From: Tridacna crocea | Taxonomy: Eukaryota; Mollusca; Bivalvia; Cardiida; Cardiidae | Direction of reading: 5' to 3' | NCBI GenBank assembly: GCA_943736015.1 | Contig: OX031063.1 | Span: 40,812,672 to 40,876,671, forward strand | Length of the DNA stretch: 64,000 nucleotides | Shown here: positions 1-12,540 of the stretch, in pieces | Layout: every line of letters starts with the position of its first letter | How positions within the stretch are numbered: the stretch's first letter is position 1 | Position numbers and translations under genes: made by a program | The notes under the pieces: model-generated | Told to the model about the DNA's origin: nothing | Database searches by the model: none | The model's input: the letters and a program-made list of their open reading frames with translations, nothing else

Positions 1-2803
1 GACAAACCACAGCAGAACAGTAACGTAACCATTTCCAAATGAGATAAGCTGAACAAAATCTATTTTCCAAGCAAGTTCTTTTGAAAACTGGCAAAATTAG
101 GCAATGGATATAATGATCAGATTTATGTAAAATGCATTATAATTCAATACCTCTCGCTACATTCACAAAGATGAAATGAACCTACAGTGACACGGTAATT
201 CACATGTATGCTAGAGAGGCAATTACTCTGAAAATGATGTAAAAAGGTGTTAAATGCGTGAGCAAAACACATAATCAAGGGGGTACATCCTTGTTACTGA
301 GTTAAACAATGGAACCAGTCAGTAGATTACATACATAAAGTTGTAATTGCAAGCTCACAATCAGGTGGCATATTAATGAGCTTTAGATCGAGTATAGCCC
401 AAAAAGGTTTGCAAAAGGTGTTAAAAACAGTGCCAGGAAATAAGAAGCACAGAAAACTTCCGTGAGTCCTGTACAAAGGACAGAATCGTAAAATATACAT
501 GCTTGACTGACTGTGTAAAGGGTAAGCATAATCACATAGAAATGGAAACAGCATTCGGTCATATCTAAGCAATAAGCTTTTGGTCATATTGCTGGCTCAG
601 ACTTCGGTTCAAATGCATTAACAATGCGCAATGTAAAAGAAATTACATTTCGGAATCGGTTTGCTGCATTAAAAAAAAGCACCCTTTCTACTAAAAGGAA
701 CAATTGCTCTAAATTCCATGTTTAAGTCAATTACAATTCCAGTACATGTGAGGTCATAAAGTGGAAAATCACAATAAAATACTCACAAGGGAACAGATAC
801 AGGTATCACACCAGATAAAGGGTGTTAATGACCGTTAGCAAGGATCTGAGTATGCTTTTGGATTTGGATACACAAAAACAGTGCAGCGCAAAAGAAAAAT
901 ACATCTATAGATGGGAAATTACATGGAAAGAATGGTTTGAGTTCTTGGACTATTTCGGTAGCTCAAAAAAGGATGCGAAGGGTAATAATTATTATTACCA
1001 AATACTAGAGATATTTCAGATATACAGTAAGACTATATAGTGCTAAGAATTCCTTAGGCTGTATATCTCCTCTAAATTCACACTGACATCAGACTTCTCT
1101 TCATGGGCTTGGAGGCAGCCACATGGGGTCAATGAGGTGTCTCAGAGATACCTGTTGACAACAACATTCATTATCTTGATCTGAAAGCCATTTATTCCAG
1201 ATTGCTATCTTGTTTGGGGAGACCGTTAGATAAACAGATTTGGGTTCAAGAGAGTAAGGGCACAGCAGTCGCCTAAATAGACCTATTGGTGGTCATTAAT
1301 AGGTCAGTGTGCTTCAACGGCTAGGAAACTCAGACTTTAGCAAAACAGTGTGACAAAATGCTAATTCCAGTGCATATGCTAGAAGGGAAAAGGTAATTCG
1401 GGACAGATAAGAAGGCCTATCATGGTCCACAGAGTGGATGTTCAAACATTACATTTCCCTTAAAAGTGTTAGGCCTTTCTATAAGTAGAGACAGAGTTAG
1501 ATTGTTTTAAATAGACTGAATCAGAAATGAAAAGAGTGCTCCTCAAGGATAACCAAGTTCGCTATGAAGCTACATTTAAAAAATATATACATGTAAATCT
1601 ATCTTTGGCAGATCTGCACATCTTCACCATGCAGAAATTCGACGTCCACGAGGCAGGGAAGTATTAATACTGTTGCAGGGTCTATTACATCAGTGGTTCT
1701 ATCATGCAATGGAAAAAATGTTTATCAAACCCAGTCAGATCACCAACATGCTGGCAATCCCCTGACCTTATCATAAGCGCCTATGGCAGAATCCATCAAT
1801 TAATTCCTGTAGGACTGAGCTCACCTATCACTTGTCTGGGGCCTTTATCAGGGTCGAGACTGACATCACTTGACCCTTAATTCCTGGCAGGGCAGCACAT
1901 AAGATGTATTACAAATTTGATCCATTACTGTGACAGATATTTATCTAAATAGCCATTCAGTCTCAGCAAATCAAGTACTTGAAGTTCTTACATATCAACT
2001 GGAATGGGCTAAAGCTATAGTGTCTAGAAACACAACAACAAGTCCTTAAATTCATTCCTTCTTGCTGTCTATGATTTATGTTACAGAGTTACAGTTAATA
2101 ATGCCGGTTAATATCACATGTTAATTAAAAAGCGGCTCTTGGTACAGGTACATGAATATATTGACTTATGTTTTATAAGGTCATTGGCAGTTAGTAACAA
2201 AAAGGGTTGACATTACTTACCCTTAAAGTAACCAAGCTTTTGTCGATCAAAGAGCCCGTCCTTATGCTTTTCAGTTCTTATATTTCTTGACCCAGCAATG
2301 ATGTTTTTTCCAAGGTGTGTTGGAAACACAGACCAGAGGGAAACTACTCTTTACGGATAGGTGCATTACTTCTGCCTTTAATGTCATATATCAAAACAAC
2401 ATGTGCATAATCTTTGCCTTAAATTGCCAACACCCAGCATCCATATAAGACTGTCTGTTTACTGGCTAGAAAAAGCATTATTCAATAGCAGCATATTTCT
2501 GCAGTAAAGAATGCAGGGATCCCTTACATAATACGACAGCAGCTGAGAGCTGGTCATCTTAGGGGACTTCGTGAAGGGTTTTAAAACAACCCACACTGAA
2601 AAATGGCAAGGGTATTTCACGATTTCAAAGTAGTAAATATACGGAAGAAAAATGACAATGCTTTCAAACAAATGATTTGTAAATTACACTTATTCCATTG
2701 CATTTAGTGGGTAACATGCATGCATACTTCGTAATCTGTTGTTCGTGAACACCTTTAAAACTCTCACAGGGGCTCATCACATGACCTTGTGCTGAAGGGA
2801 GAT
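1..2803. other. No recognisable gene
   Basis: AT-rich sequence with only short chance ORFs (longest 86 aa) and no protein family I recognise. No strong tandem or inverted repeat was seen here. Distal exons of a gene outside the window cannot be excluded. Confidence 0.5.
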
Positions 2804-3216
2804 TTGGAAAATTAAACGAGACTTACCTTTAAGTTGAAGTTGGATTTCAATTCTCCAAAGCACAAGGTCACCGTGATGAGCTCATGTGCCTACCCGTTTT
2901 ACCCGCCCTTTGTGAAAAGTGGCTATATAAAATTATATTCATAGTTACAAGATATATATACATGTATATATAAAAAAGAAAAATCCTACATACACCACAT
3001 ACAAATTGTCTAGATTTATTTGATGTTATTAAAAGTTAAAAAGTTAAGTGCAAATGTGAATCAATTCCGTTGGAAAAAGTGTTCACATCACAAGCTGAAT
3101 GATTGACCTCCTGGACACGACATGCATCTCTCACATGAGCTCATCACGGTGACCTTGTGCTTCGGAGAATTGAAATCCAACCTCAACTTACAGGTAAGTC
3201 TCGTTTAATTTTCCAA
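2804..3216. repeat. MITE-like element with 85-bp terminal inverted repeats
   Basis: The left arm (2804-2888) and right arm (3132-3216) are near-perfect reverse complements, about 85 bp each. Both begin or end in TTGGAAAATTAAACGAG. The roughly 240-bp interior is AT-rich and non-coding. The right arm carries CAGGTAAGT and the left arm its complement, so each arm contains a splice-donor-like motif when read outward. The transposon superfamily is not determined. Confidence 0.75.
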
Positions 3217-3292
3217 TTATCTAGCAAAAACAAAACGAGGTAACAAACTAGTTATCACATAATTAAAGATCCATAAAATCTATTTTGTCTAC

Positions 3293-3519
3293 TAACCGTT
3301 TCCCAAACAAGCCCTGGTTTTTACGTGTCTGCAGTAAAAGTCTTTTGAAAACACTGTGGGAAAAGGATAAATTGCTCGTAACGAGCAATTTCTCCTTTTC
3401 CCCACATTGTTTTCTACCCTTTTGGAGAACTTTCTGTCATTTTCTCAAAATCTAAAATTGTCCTCTGCAAACTCTTTCAGTTTGGAAGAGTCCAAAATTT
3501 GTCGTTTGGGTAAAAGTAA
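3293..3519. repeat. Family A MITE (TAACGAG hairpin variant)
   Basis: This copy starts TAACCGTTTCCCAAAC and ends GTCGTTTGGGTAAAAGTAA, so the termini are inverted. The central hairpin has the variant tip GCTCGTAACGAGC rather than the common GCTGGTAACCAGC. Both arms differ from the common form in a matched way. Confidence 0.8.
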
Positions 3520-4343
3520 AGTGACTGGATGAACCAGTATGGTTCTCAGACACAGAAAATTTACAGACAGAAATAAATATCGGCCAAGGTAGGTCTGCGC
3601 AGACTGGACTGACATGAATCGATACTTTTTAAGCTGCTAATATTGAATTATTTTAGTAAGCACGGATTAACTGGATTTGTTAGACTGGACACTTCTTTGC
3701 GCCCCTTTATCCCTGCTCTACGTATTTTCCAAACCTTTTTGTCTATAAGTAAAAGAAGGGTTTAGAAAATGTTTGTTTGCGTTATAATGATTTAGACATG
3801 AAGTTTACTGGACCCAGTTGTAATGTTAGCGATAGATATTTTACAAAACCTGCATTGTTATCATATACAGAACTCCGAATCAGTTGCTCAGTTCGACTTA
3901 AATCAAGTGAAAAGGACAGTTCTCAAGAAAACAAAAGATCATGTGCTTTTGCTACCTTGAATATGACGGCGACTGAAAACATCATAGGAACAGGAGGACA
4001 TACTGGTTCCTTCCTCGTAATTTTGTCCTCCTACGCTTTTAAAGACAATTTCACCTTTGTAGCAATATTTCATTGGTAGTCCACAGTCTTTATGACGGGA
4101 TCTAACACTTGTCTAAATACATTGTACCAAGCTCTTGGTGTCCATCAGTACTTGAGCACATTTTGGCAACGGCATAGCACAGAAATTGATGTAAACGAAA
4201 TACGTAACGTGATAAAGAGCAATCAACAAAAAATTTCACATCGGAGTATCCGCTCTAATCAACATCAGTCAAATTCAAATAACAAAGTATCTTTTTAGTT
4301 GAGTCGCTGATAGGTGTGGTGGTGCAGTATCAAACATTAAATA

Positions 4344-4349
4344 TTTATT
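4344..4349 (-). terminator. Candidate polyadenylation signal of GPCR 1
   Basis: AATAAA on the minus strand lies about 90 nt past the TGA stop of the GPCR. It is a canonical polyadenylation hexamer at a plausible distance. No transcript evidence is available. Confidence 0.45.
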
Positions 4350-4437
4350 CAGAATAATGGCCATTAAACATCTTAGCCAATGATATTGATAATTCCAGAT
4401 GTAAAAGTTTTTCCCGTCAATTGTACCTGTGGATAAT

Positions 4438-6360
4438 TCAGGATGCGTTTGGCGACCCACTTGCTTGTTGTAGCTTCATGTTTTTTTGTTTCAATGCAGC
4501 AACAAAACTCGTGCATCCGTTCCTGAAAAGTGAACCCCTTGCAAAGTACAGTGCAAAATTGAATGTAAAATTACTAAACATTAACATGTGCAAGATAGCT
4601 TTTTTATTTATTAATTGATCAACAGCCATCATTTTAGCAGACAGTTCTAGAGTGGAATTAGCTTTTACGACTAAATAAAAACCGTATGGGATCGTAAAAA
4701 TAACGTGTAAAAAGCTAATTGTGAAAAGCATTTTCAGTGCCATCCTCTCTCTTGCCAGGCTCAGCTGATTCAGGTTTGATGGTGGATAAATTTGTTTCTT
4801 CCTCTTCAACAGAGTTGTTCCGATGAGAGCATTTCCGGTTACTGATCATGGCCACTGGCAGCACGTTGAACCATAACAGAGCAATGAAGTTCCACGTTGT
4901 TTTGTAAAACATGCTGAATTCTTTCGAAGAAAAAACGCAGCTCGACAAATTTGTCGAAGCTGAACCATAAAGTGTACGAGAAAATATGAAGGGTATCGCA
5001 AAAAATTGACTCACTAAAATGGTGCTCATGGAAATCAACACTGAAACTTTCGGCGTCAATCTTAGTTTTGCCTTTATCGGATACATGGTTAGCAGAACAC
5101 GTTCGATGGTCAAATTGACCATTGTCCACGTTGATACTGTACCCGATGAAAGGCCAAGCCAGTCGATGAACTTGCAATGTATATAAGAAATGTTCAGATA
5201 GTCACGGTCGAAAAGGTTGATATAAGTATGTTTCGGTACGATTGTCCATAAATACAGGGTATCCGAAACTGCCAACACCAGTAGGTAAACGCTTGTCCAG
5301 TATCTGTAGAAAATAAAAAAAAAATGAATTAAAAAAAGGGGTCATTTTATCAACATTATCACCGCAATATTTTTAATAGAAGCCTAACATCATCTGTTCT
5401 TTCCACCGACATCATCATCGTCATAATCATTATCATCATCGAGGACAAAAATGTACCCAGCTTTACTCTTTATTAAGTGAACTAGTAGAAGCAAATCATT
5501 TTAATAACAATAAATAGCAGATGATTTTTATCATAGTTTTCACACTCTTTTCTATAATATCTGAGGTAAGTTTTAGTATCACAATTAGGTTTACTGTTTG
5601 CAGATATCTGATTTCAGTCTACAATGACTTAAATCAAAAAGACCATTTTGAATAGAAAATCAAGAAGGTGTTGACAATACTTCATATTATTTAGCCGTCA
5701 TTTGTCCATTTACACTCGTAGTTTGGCCATAGCAGACAATGAAAAAATCTTATTTGATGGTATTTTTGTTGAAATTTTGTGCATTTGATAAATACCTAGT
5801 TAAATCAGTTTGCCTGTACACTATTATTAAACTTTAATTATGTGTTCAAAAACTTCTTGGATCTGTACAAATTCTTAATCAAGACCTATTGCAGAACGGG
5901 CAAATGATCCTTTACTATACAATCCCAAGTTTTAACCACCTGACAGAGAAAGCTATTGAAAACGTCAAGGGGAAAGAAGAAACCGCCGGTAACCAGCATT
6001 TTATTAATTTCCCAAAATGTTTTCTATCTTATCTGTACAAATTCCATCATTTGACTTGCATTTGATATTTGGTCAGAAAATGTTTTGAATTTGGAACAAT
6101 CGACAACTTTTTCATTTGGTAAAGGGTTAAGTTTAGTTCAAATTACACATCGGACAAGCATTTGAAGGGATGAGTGTCATTTGGCAATTGATCAACATAG
6201 GGACAACCCCCTTGGATTACCTTCTAAGTTTCCGACGTGACAACACGATGATATTGACTGCATTGCCGCCTGTTCCAATGATAATCAGTGTAACTGGTAC
6301 TATATTCCACAACCATTCAGCTATACAGCATTCAAGGTACTGATCGGAACACTGCACCAT
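4438..6360 (-). CDS. Class A (rhodopsin-like) GPCR, two exons, one frameshift
   Basis: Seven-transmembrane receptor expected in the plasma membrane. Exon 1 (6360-6221) begins at the first ATG after an in-frame TAG. It encodes TM1 with the GN motif and ends AGAAG|gtaatc. Exon 2 (5303-4438) follows ttctacag| in phase 2 and opens YWTSVYLLVLAVSDT, a textbook TM2. The TM3 and ECL2 cysteines are present (HCKFIDW, SSCVF). IER replaces DRY at the end of TM3, TM6 has FTIPYGFY, and TM7 has NFALY in place of NPxxY. This pattern resembles the large FMRFamide/neuropeptide-receptor-like set in molluscs (family knowledge; ligand unknown). The frame changes once within about 4715-4809, in intracellular loop 3, so TM6-TM7 lie in another frame. 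It is either a young pseudogene or a sequencing error. The intact length would be about 335 aa. The intron (5304-6220) contains a family A MITE. Confidence 0.78.
5910..6130. repeat. Diverged family A MITE in the GPCR 1 intron
   Basis: The copy runs from CCTTTACTATACAATCCC to TTTGGTAAAGGGTTAA, with a decayed hairpin around GGTAACCAGC. It lies inside the intron and is more diverged than most copies, so it is probably older. Confidence 0.6.
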
Positions 6361-9237
6361 GTTTATCGTCCTCGACAAATATTGTACCTAAAGCGACACG
6401 GTCCCAAGGATTTCGGTAAGGCTGATCGATGCTATCTAGTGCGGGAGATTTGTTTGCAAATAATTAATCTATCACCATAGGGTTAATGAGTCAGTTGTGT
6501 AAACAAAATATTGACTTGAAATAAATGGTTGAAATTTTGGTAAAATCGCAATGTTACAAACAAGCTGAAATTTACTAGAAAAGTTATGAAAGTTTATTTT
6601 TGTTGCAGCGTAGGAATTCATCCGTCAACATTCAAAGCAAAGACACCATTGTCTCCCGCTAGATGACATTCTATAAATACTAATATATCTAATTTGGGCA
6701 TCCTGGGTACAGAACCGAACCACTTTCCTACGCGACAACCGTTACTTTGAATTTAAAACTAAAATAAACGTTTACTCAATAAAACCCTACCTCGTGCAAT
6801 TCACTCAGTTATGATCAGCAGTTTAGAGAAATCTGGAGCTAAAGCAGGTCCTATTTCTTCTCAAACGTATTGATAAAAGCTATTTTCTACATTGCTATTT
6901 TATAGAGCGTAATACTACAGTCTGCCCGCTTTTGGGGCTAGTGATGCGTCATATAAGACAGATCGAATCTTCGAAGAATATGACATGCGCAGACAATGCA
7001 AAGATACCAATGACTTTGACAAATGGGTCCCCAAGATACAAAGATATTTCGAATGATCAGAACTTTTGTGAATTTTATTGTCCTATCAAATATTTGAGTT
7101 AAAGGAATGTAACATTTTAAAAAAGTTCTCTGTTAAACTTTTGACTTTGTGGCAAAAGATGTCTCCCTTGACTTTTTAGCAGCACAAATACGAAGGTCCA
7201 CTGCCCTAGATAAAATGGCTGCACAGAGACAGGCCTTGTAAAATTTAAAAGGTCCATAACTTTGAAAGAAAAACCTAATTGACACAGAATATACTGATGA
7301 AATGTACATCTTATTTGAAAGAAAAGCTTTCCTTGCGGTGTACAGAAGTGAATTTCACAAAGTGATTCCTGAAAAATAGCACAGAAACAAAAAGCAAAAA
7401 TAAAGTGCAAAATAAATATATGGGAAGGTAGAAAGGGTCATAAAAACACCCGACAAAAATGCATAAAATTATAATCCTCATCTCCTCTTTGCAAGGAAAA
7501 TCTTTCATAAAGGTTCATTGTTGAAAGTGCAGTAACCGAAAGAAAACAAAACAAACCCCCCCAAAAAAATCATGGATATAAAATATGCAGAAAATATTCG
7601 TTTCTCTCCTTTGTTGGGAAAGGCTGTCATAAAGTTTCAACGAATTCCACGGACAGATTAATGAGAATGAGGTGCAGGTGTCTGTCGACATATCATAAAC
7701 AGAGTATCTGTGAAAAGGAGGCTCTGTCCACCTACAAAAAGTATGCCCAAGGATGCCCAAGCATAAGCCTACTTTAGGGTTTAATCGTTTGTTAGACAAA
7801 ACCTATTTGACAGATCCAGATTTATATTATGACTGCTTGGTATATGCATTAAAGCGCATATTCTCGATAGATAAATGAATACCCGCAAAGGACTTAAACA
7901 TTCACAAAAAGTTCTCATATAGTTTTGGTTATTACAATATCAAACGTGCGACGATTTAATAATATTTTCAAAGACATGAAATAAATTGATAAATTAATAA
8001 ACAAACAGAAAATATTTCATTTGGCTGACAAAAAAGATACTTACGATCTTTTACCGTACCTAAAAGGAATCGAGAATCGAAGTAACTTTAAACGTAGGCC
8101 TTCCGCTTGCATGTATATGTTCGAAGTGTAAAAAAAAATAACAGAAATGTCATGACATTTGTTTAGAATAAAAAAAGAAAGGGGAATAGCATTTACAGCA
8201 CTGAAGCTAGCAACCTGGTTGCCACGGATACATTTTTGCACTTATTATTTCCTTTTCTTTTATGGCTCTTTTTCACAAACACTCTGGTAAATGGGGAAAA
8301 CGTGAGTCACATCAATTTATCATTTAAACAATAAAAAACTACAGTAATAATGATAATTCTTGAATGACAAAAAGCCAAAAAATGATAAATGACAAAATAT
8401 ACTCATTCCACATTTTTTCTTTTAACAAAAATGGTTTCCAGAGAAGGGCATGAAGTAAAAGAGATCTTTGTTATTCGACCATACATAATTCTAGTTTATT
8501 CCTAATTGGAATTGATATACCGTAAATTATTTACTAGACGTAAAAATTCTGGACTTCTCGTTCGTTGAAAGCATTTACATTCATCAGATGAAGAAAATTC
8601 AAATAATGGATTTTTTTTTTAAACGAAGAAAATATTTTGAGATAATGAGGTAATGTTGCTTATCAGCATTTCTTCCTTTTCCTAGATGTTATGAAAACCT
8701 TGTTCTTATAGGTTGTTAAGGATTTGCATCGTCCTAGCAGATACTTTTCCTGAACTCAAAGGTTGTTTAAACGTATGAGTTAAGAAAATTGGAAAACTAC
8801 CAACTCTTTTGATGACGTTATAAAATCTTATTTGATGTATGCATAAATTTTACTTTGATGTTTCTTGATATGCGAATGATTTTTTATGAGTCCATTTTAC
8901 AAGATGTTACTCATATAACGTCAAGTTTTGGCATTTAGATAAATTCAGGTCTTTGTTTAAAAACTATCATAGAATGGTACAGGTTTACAAGCAAAATCAT
9001 AGGTTTTTGGCAACAGAAAAACTAGACATTTATTTTAAAAGGATTATATGACTTTACTACATTGGTTGCCTTCAGAGCACAAGGTTTTTGGGTTGTTTGT
9101 TTTTGACAGATGACAGGAACAATGATAACCTCTTAACTGAATTGACGGTTGCAATCTATAATTCAGTGAATTCTATGCTATACATTTTTGCATGTTTTTA
9201 TGAGGATAAAGGGAAACACCACGGACTGGTTTGATTA
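6361..9237. other. Intergenic, no recognisable gene
   Basis: AT-rich sequence. Minus-strand ORFs of 65-97 aa between 7117 and 7799 have low-complexity Phe/Cys/Leu composition and no recognisable family. The region upstream of GPCR 1 presumably holds its promoter, but no motif could be assigned. Confidence 0.5.
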
Positions 9238-9604
9238 CAAAATAGGCGTCGTTCAGAAATATATTGCCCCTCTCACACTATTATTTGTTTTCATGAATGA
9301 TCTTGTAAGCGCACTCAACCAGTTTAGGCATTTAAGTTAACGATTCTTGTGATTCAGTTCTTCTGTATGTAGATGATATTGAATAAGTTGTTGACTCGAA
9401 AACGAGCTTACAAACTATGCTTACTGTTTTCATGACTGGTGTAAAAAGTGTAAGAGGGTTACAAAAGCAGTCAAATCAGAAATAAACCGACCAGAGCGTT
9501 ATAAGTTTACTTTCAGGATCGGTGGGAACATACACGAAACTGATTCAGAGTATAAGTACTTGACCGTGGACTTCTGTCTCAAAGGGAGCAGGGAGAGAGC
9601 TTTT
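9238..9604 (+). pseudogene. Decayed LINE-type reverse transcriptase fragment
   Basis: Translated across several frames, the segment keeps non-LTR reverse transcriptase landmarks in order. There is an APLT.LLFVFMNDL-like stretch, then LLYVDDI, equivalent to the catalytic YADD box, at about 9357-9380. Next comes FTFRIGGNIHETDSEYKYL, matching the conserved FxxGGxxIxxVxxYKYLG thumb motif at about 9510-9560. Stops and frame changes are frequent and both element ends are missing. The fragment stops just before the tandem duplication at 9605. The clade is not determined. Confidence 0.6.
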
Positions 9605-9953
9605 GAGAGTATATGAATACATGATTTATGACAGACTATGTGAAATTTCAACGTTCTAGCTTAAAATACAATTAGAACAGAGAAGTTTAATATGCACCAA
9701 TCATGTAACCCCGGCCCACACTTTCATAATAATATGACGTCAACGTCATTAGCGTTACGCCATTTCAAAATACTCGCCGAGAGTATATGAATACATGATT
9801 TATGACAGACTATGTGAAATTTCAACGTTCTAGCTTAAAATACAATTAGAACAGAGAAGTTAAATATGCACCAATCATGTAACCCCGGCCCACACTTTCA
9901 TAATAATTATGACGTCAACATCATTAGCGTTACGCCATTTCAAAATACTCGCC
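9605..9953. repeat. Direct tandem duplication of 174/175 bp
   Basis: Segment 9605-9778 is repeated almost exactly at 9779-9953, with one extra T and a few substitutions. The unit starts GAGAGTATATGAATAC and ends CAAAATACTCGCC. Its right end contains the last codons of the adjacent mariner ORF, so the duplication copied the tail of that element. Confidence 0.9.
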
Positions 9954-11122
9954 GTGGTGATCGATGCATTTTTTTGTGCCGCACAACTCACTTGTCGTAT
10001 ACATTGGTAAACTAGCTGGTCTGTAGTCCGCGAAACACTCTAATTGTTTCTTGTTTAAGATCATGTCAGTTTTCAAACCTATTTTCTCGTAACTGTTACT
10101 TAAGAAAAGGAAAGACGGCAAATTCTGGCGGGTCTAGATCAGGGCTATAAGGAACATTCTCAAGTCTTCGAAAACACAAAAGATCCAGTTTCGAAAGTAT
10201 GTTTAGAAGTGTGGCAAGGAGCGTTATCCTAGTGGAAGATAATATTTTCCAAGTTGTCAATAAAACCCGGTCGCTTTTTCTGGAATCGCACGCACGATGT
10301 CTCGTCTGATGACCTGAACGTAAAAACTGCGGATTTGTTTGAATTAACAAATTATTTGGAAGCGGTTTCCGTTCATGAATGAACTAGAAATAATTATAGA
10401 GTGTGAACAGATTAATAAACAGATGACTTGCTGATTCCGACAGTTTCCGCATCGCTTGCACAACCATTTGCCGATCTCCTTCGATGACGTTCCTGACGTT
10501 GTCTACTATGCGGCTGTCTATTTCTTTTGGTCTACCCGACTCCACACATTTTGCCGCTCTCCATCCCTCAGAAAATCTGTTATGCCATTTGAATACGAGC
10601 GCGCGAGAAACAGATTTATACTTCTCCGTAGTTTGCAACTGTTTAAACTTCTGAGTCGGTGTCATTTTAAAGTCAACACAAAACTCGATCACATTTCGGT
10701 GGGCCGCCATTTCCTTTGACGTGGACATTTTCCAAATAAGCTACCATTCGTGTTTTCGCTATTCAATTTTTCAAAATAAGGCCACGCGAATGGTTCCTTT
10801 TCAAGAATGACATTATATTTGATAACGACAACGTGCATTATTCAGTTTCTCGCAGTTCTATCGAAAACCTCTGATATTGAAGGTTAAAGTATCCACACAG
10901 TTAAAACCTTTGATAAAATATTGGGTGGGGCCGCAAAACTAAACCTGTAAATAATATTTGCATGTAAAATAAACTTAACTGTACATAACTACCTCACAAT
11001 TTCTTTTTCATATGCGCACATGATTGAAATAACATTGGTAAAAATATTATGAAAAAAAAAAAAAAAACGCCGGGTTCCGAAAAATAGTAAGTTGTCCACG
11101 CTATTTTGGGACAGCCCTCGTA
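9930..11122 (-). pseudogene. Degenerate mariner-like transposon with internal deletion
   Basis: The N-terminal part (10728-10384) contains an HTH region like mariner/SETMAR-type transposases, with FCVDFKMTPTQKFKQLQ, FKWHNRFSEGWRAAK and SGRPKEID. The C-terminal part (about 10350-9930) preserves YSPDLDPPEFAVFPFLK, matching the YSPDLAPCDFFLFPKLK block, then KKCIDHHGEYFE before the stop. The region with the first catalytic aspartates is missing and the frame is broken. A terminal-repeat-like sequence, TACGAGGGCTGTCCCAAAAT on the minus strand, sits at about 11122-11092 ahead of the ORF. It matches the usual start of many mariner elements. The element is non-autonomous and dead. Confidence 0.8.
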
Positions 11123-11540
11123 CATATGCACTAGATCCAACGTAACTACATGTCCGCATGCTCGTTCTTCCGTTTTATACACCTATACTCCATTCATTCA
11201 TTCGTTTCGATTCGATTCGTTTCTCTGTTCCTTTTCTGGTATTTCGGTCTGTAAGTAGTTACACACTGAGAGGGTTTTCTAAACGAAACACCAAGAATCT
11301 TTTTTTTTTTTAATCTTCTTTTTCAATTTTCATTTAAAGTAGTTGTAAATGTTTTTGGTACAAGGATTAGTTGAAAACGACACCCTGTTTTTGTATTTAT
11401 TGTTTACCGACATTTTTCTCTGCCACTTGCCTATATAAAAAAAAATATAGGCATATTTTACCATATTTAGTGCCTGGAATAGGCATGAATTTATAAAGAA
11501 GAGTTGTTACCATTCCACCTAAAACTTGAAGTAATGCACA

Positions 11541-12540
11541 TTGGAAAAAAGACATGATATTATTAATGTAACTTCACAAACATGGTTCGTAAGGTCTGAG
11601 CATGAACGTATGGGCGCGTTGGAATATTGCATAACTGGGGTACGCGCTTATAACGTCGTGCCGGCCGGCACAGCATTATATATAACTGCCGTCCGTCAAT
11701 CCCACTGCGCTTTACAAAGCATTACGATATTACTGAGACAGCCAAGTTAAAGATAGCCGCTGGTCTGGACAATCAAGAATTACGACTCCACGTCAAGACT
11801 CTAATATATTTTGATTGCATCAAAGATAAGCATTTCAACCGGCTACTGTCAATGCCGAGCGAACAAAGGGTAATTTCTTTTATTTCCTTTTAACAGAGAT
11901 GTCTAATTAAGGAGTATTAACTCGCCCTAGTGGCAGACAAATTTTCAAACTGTTTCAGTCATGCACGAACAGTCCAACATAGAATTAGACAAGTTAGACT
12001 CCATTAATCGGAGATAAAAAGTCTTATCCTGACTGACAGACATTTATAAGGTAATGAGGTTGAATTGGGCTCAAGCACATTTTTGATGGAATTGCAGACT
12101 ATTGGAGTCAGTTTTCTGTACTGACGAATCCGAATTTAACGAGCAAGAAAGTTATTGCGACCGCCTCAGGTGTATTGTGAACTCGGCCAGTGTTCAGAAA
12201 ACTTTGGTCAGAAACGCAACCCTGCTGGTGGCGGCACTGTTCACGTCTGACCTAGAATGACCCGTTTTAAGATATTTGACCTTGTTCTCTTGAAAGCAAA
12301 TATTACTACTAAAAGGTATATTGACATAGTTCTTCGCTCTTTGCTGTTACCCATATTAACGTAAAAAATACATGAAAAGTCACCAATTTGTATATGCATC
12401 AACTTGTAATGCTCGCCTTCCTATCATTTTTCAGGGAGCAAACAGAATTCCAGAGCTAAACTTGCCGCCTTTTTCCCCAGACATGTCTCCAATTGAACAT
12501 GTCTGAGATGAACTATGCAAGCGTTTTCACTTACTGACGC
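11541..12540 (+). pseudogene. Degenerate Tc1-like transposase
   Basis: Tc1 landmarks appear in order with stops between them. A GRPR-like segment reads SQVKDSRWSGQSRITTPRQD at about 11738-11800. The catalytic block reads FCTDESEFN at about 12110-12140. A GGGTVHV-like stretch is at about 12220. The last catalytic block reads FSPDMSPIEHV, stop, DELCKRF at about 12465-12530, where TGA replaces the usual TGG tryptophan. It was a cut-and-paste DDE transposase and is now inactive. The terminal repeats were not located. Confidence 0.75.

Noticed and set aside
1080-2000. Possible decayed retroelement
   Set aside because: Some complex sequence, but no catalytic or family motif could be read in any frame.
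3777-4079. 100-aa plus-strand ORF downstream of GPCR 1
   Set aside because: No recognisable domain, no conserved context; average composition for chance ORFs here.
4839-5177. 112-aa ORF inside GPCR 1
   Set aside because: Alternate frame of the same strand as the receptor; no independent features.
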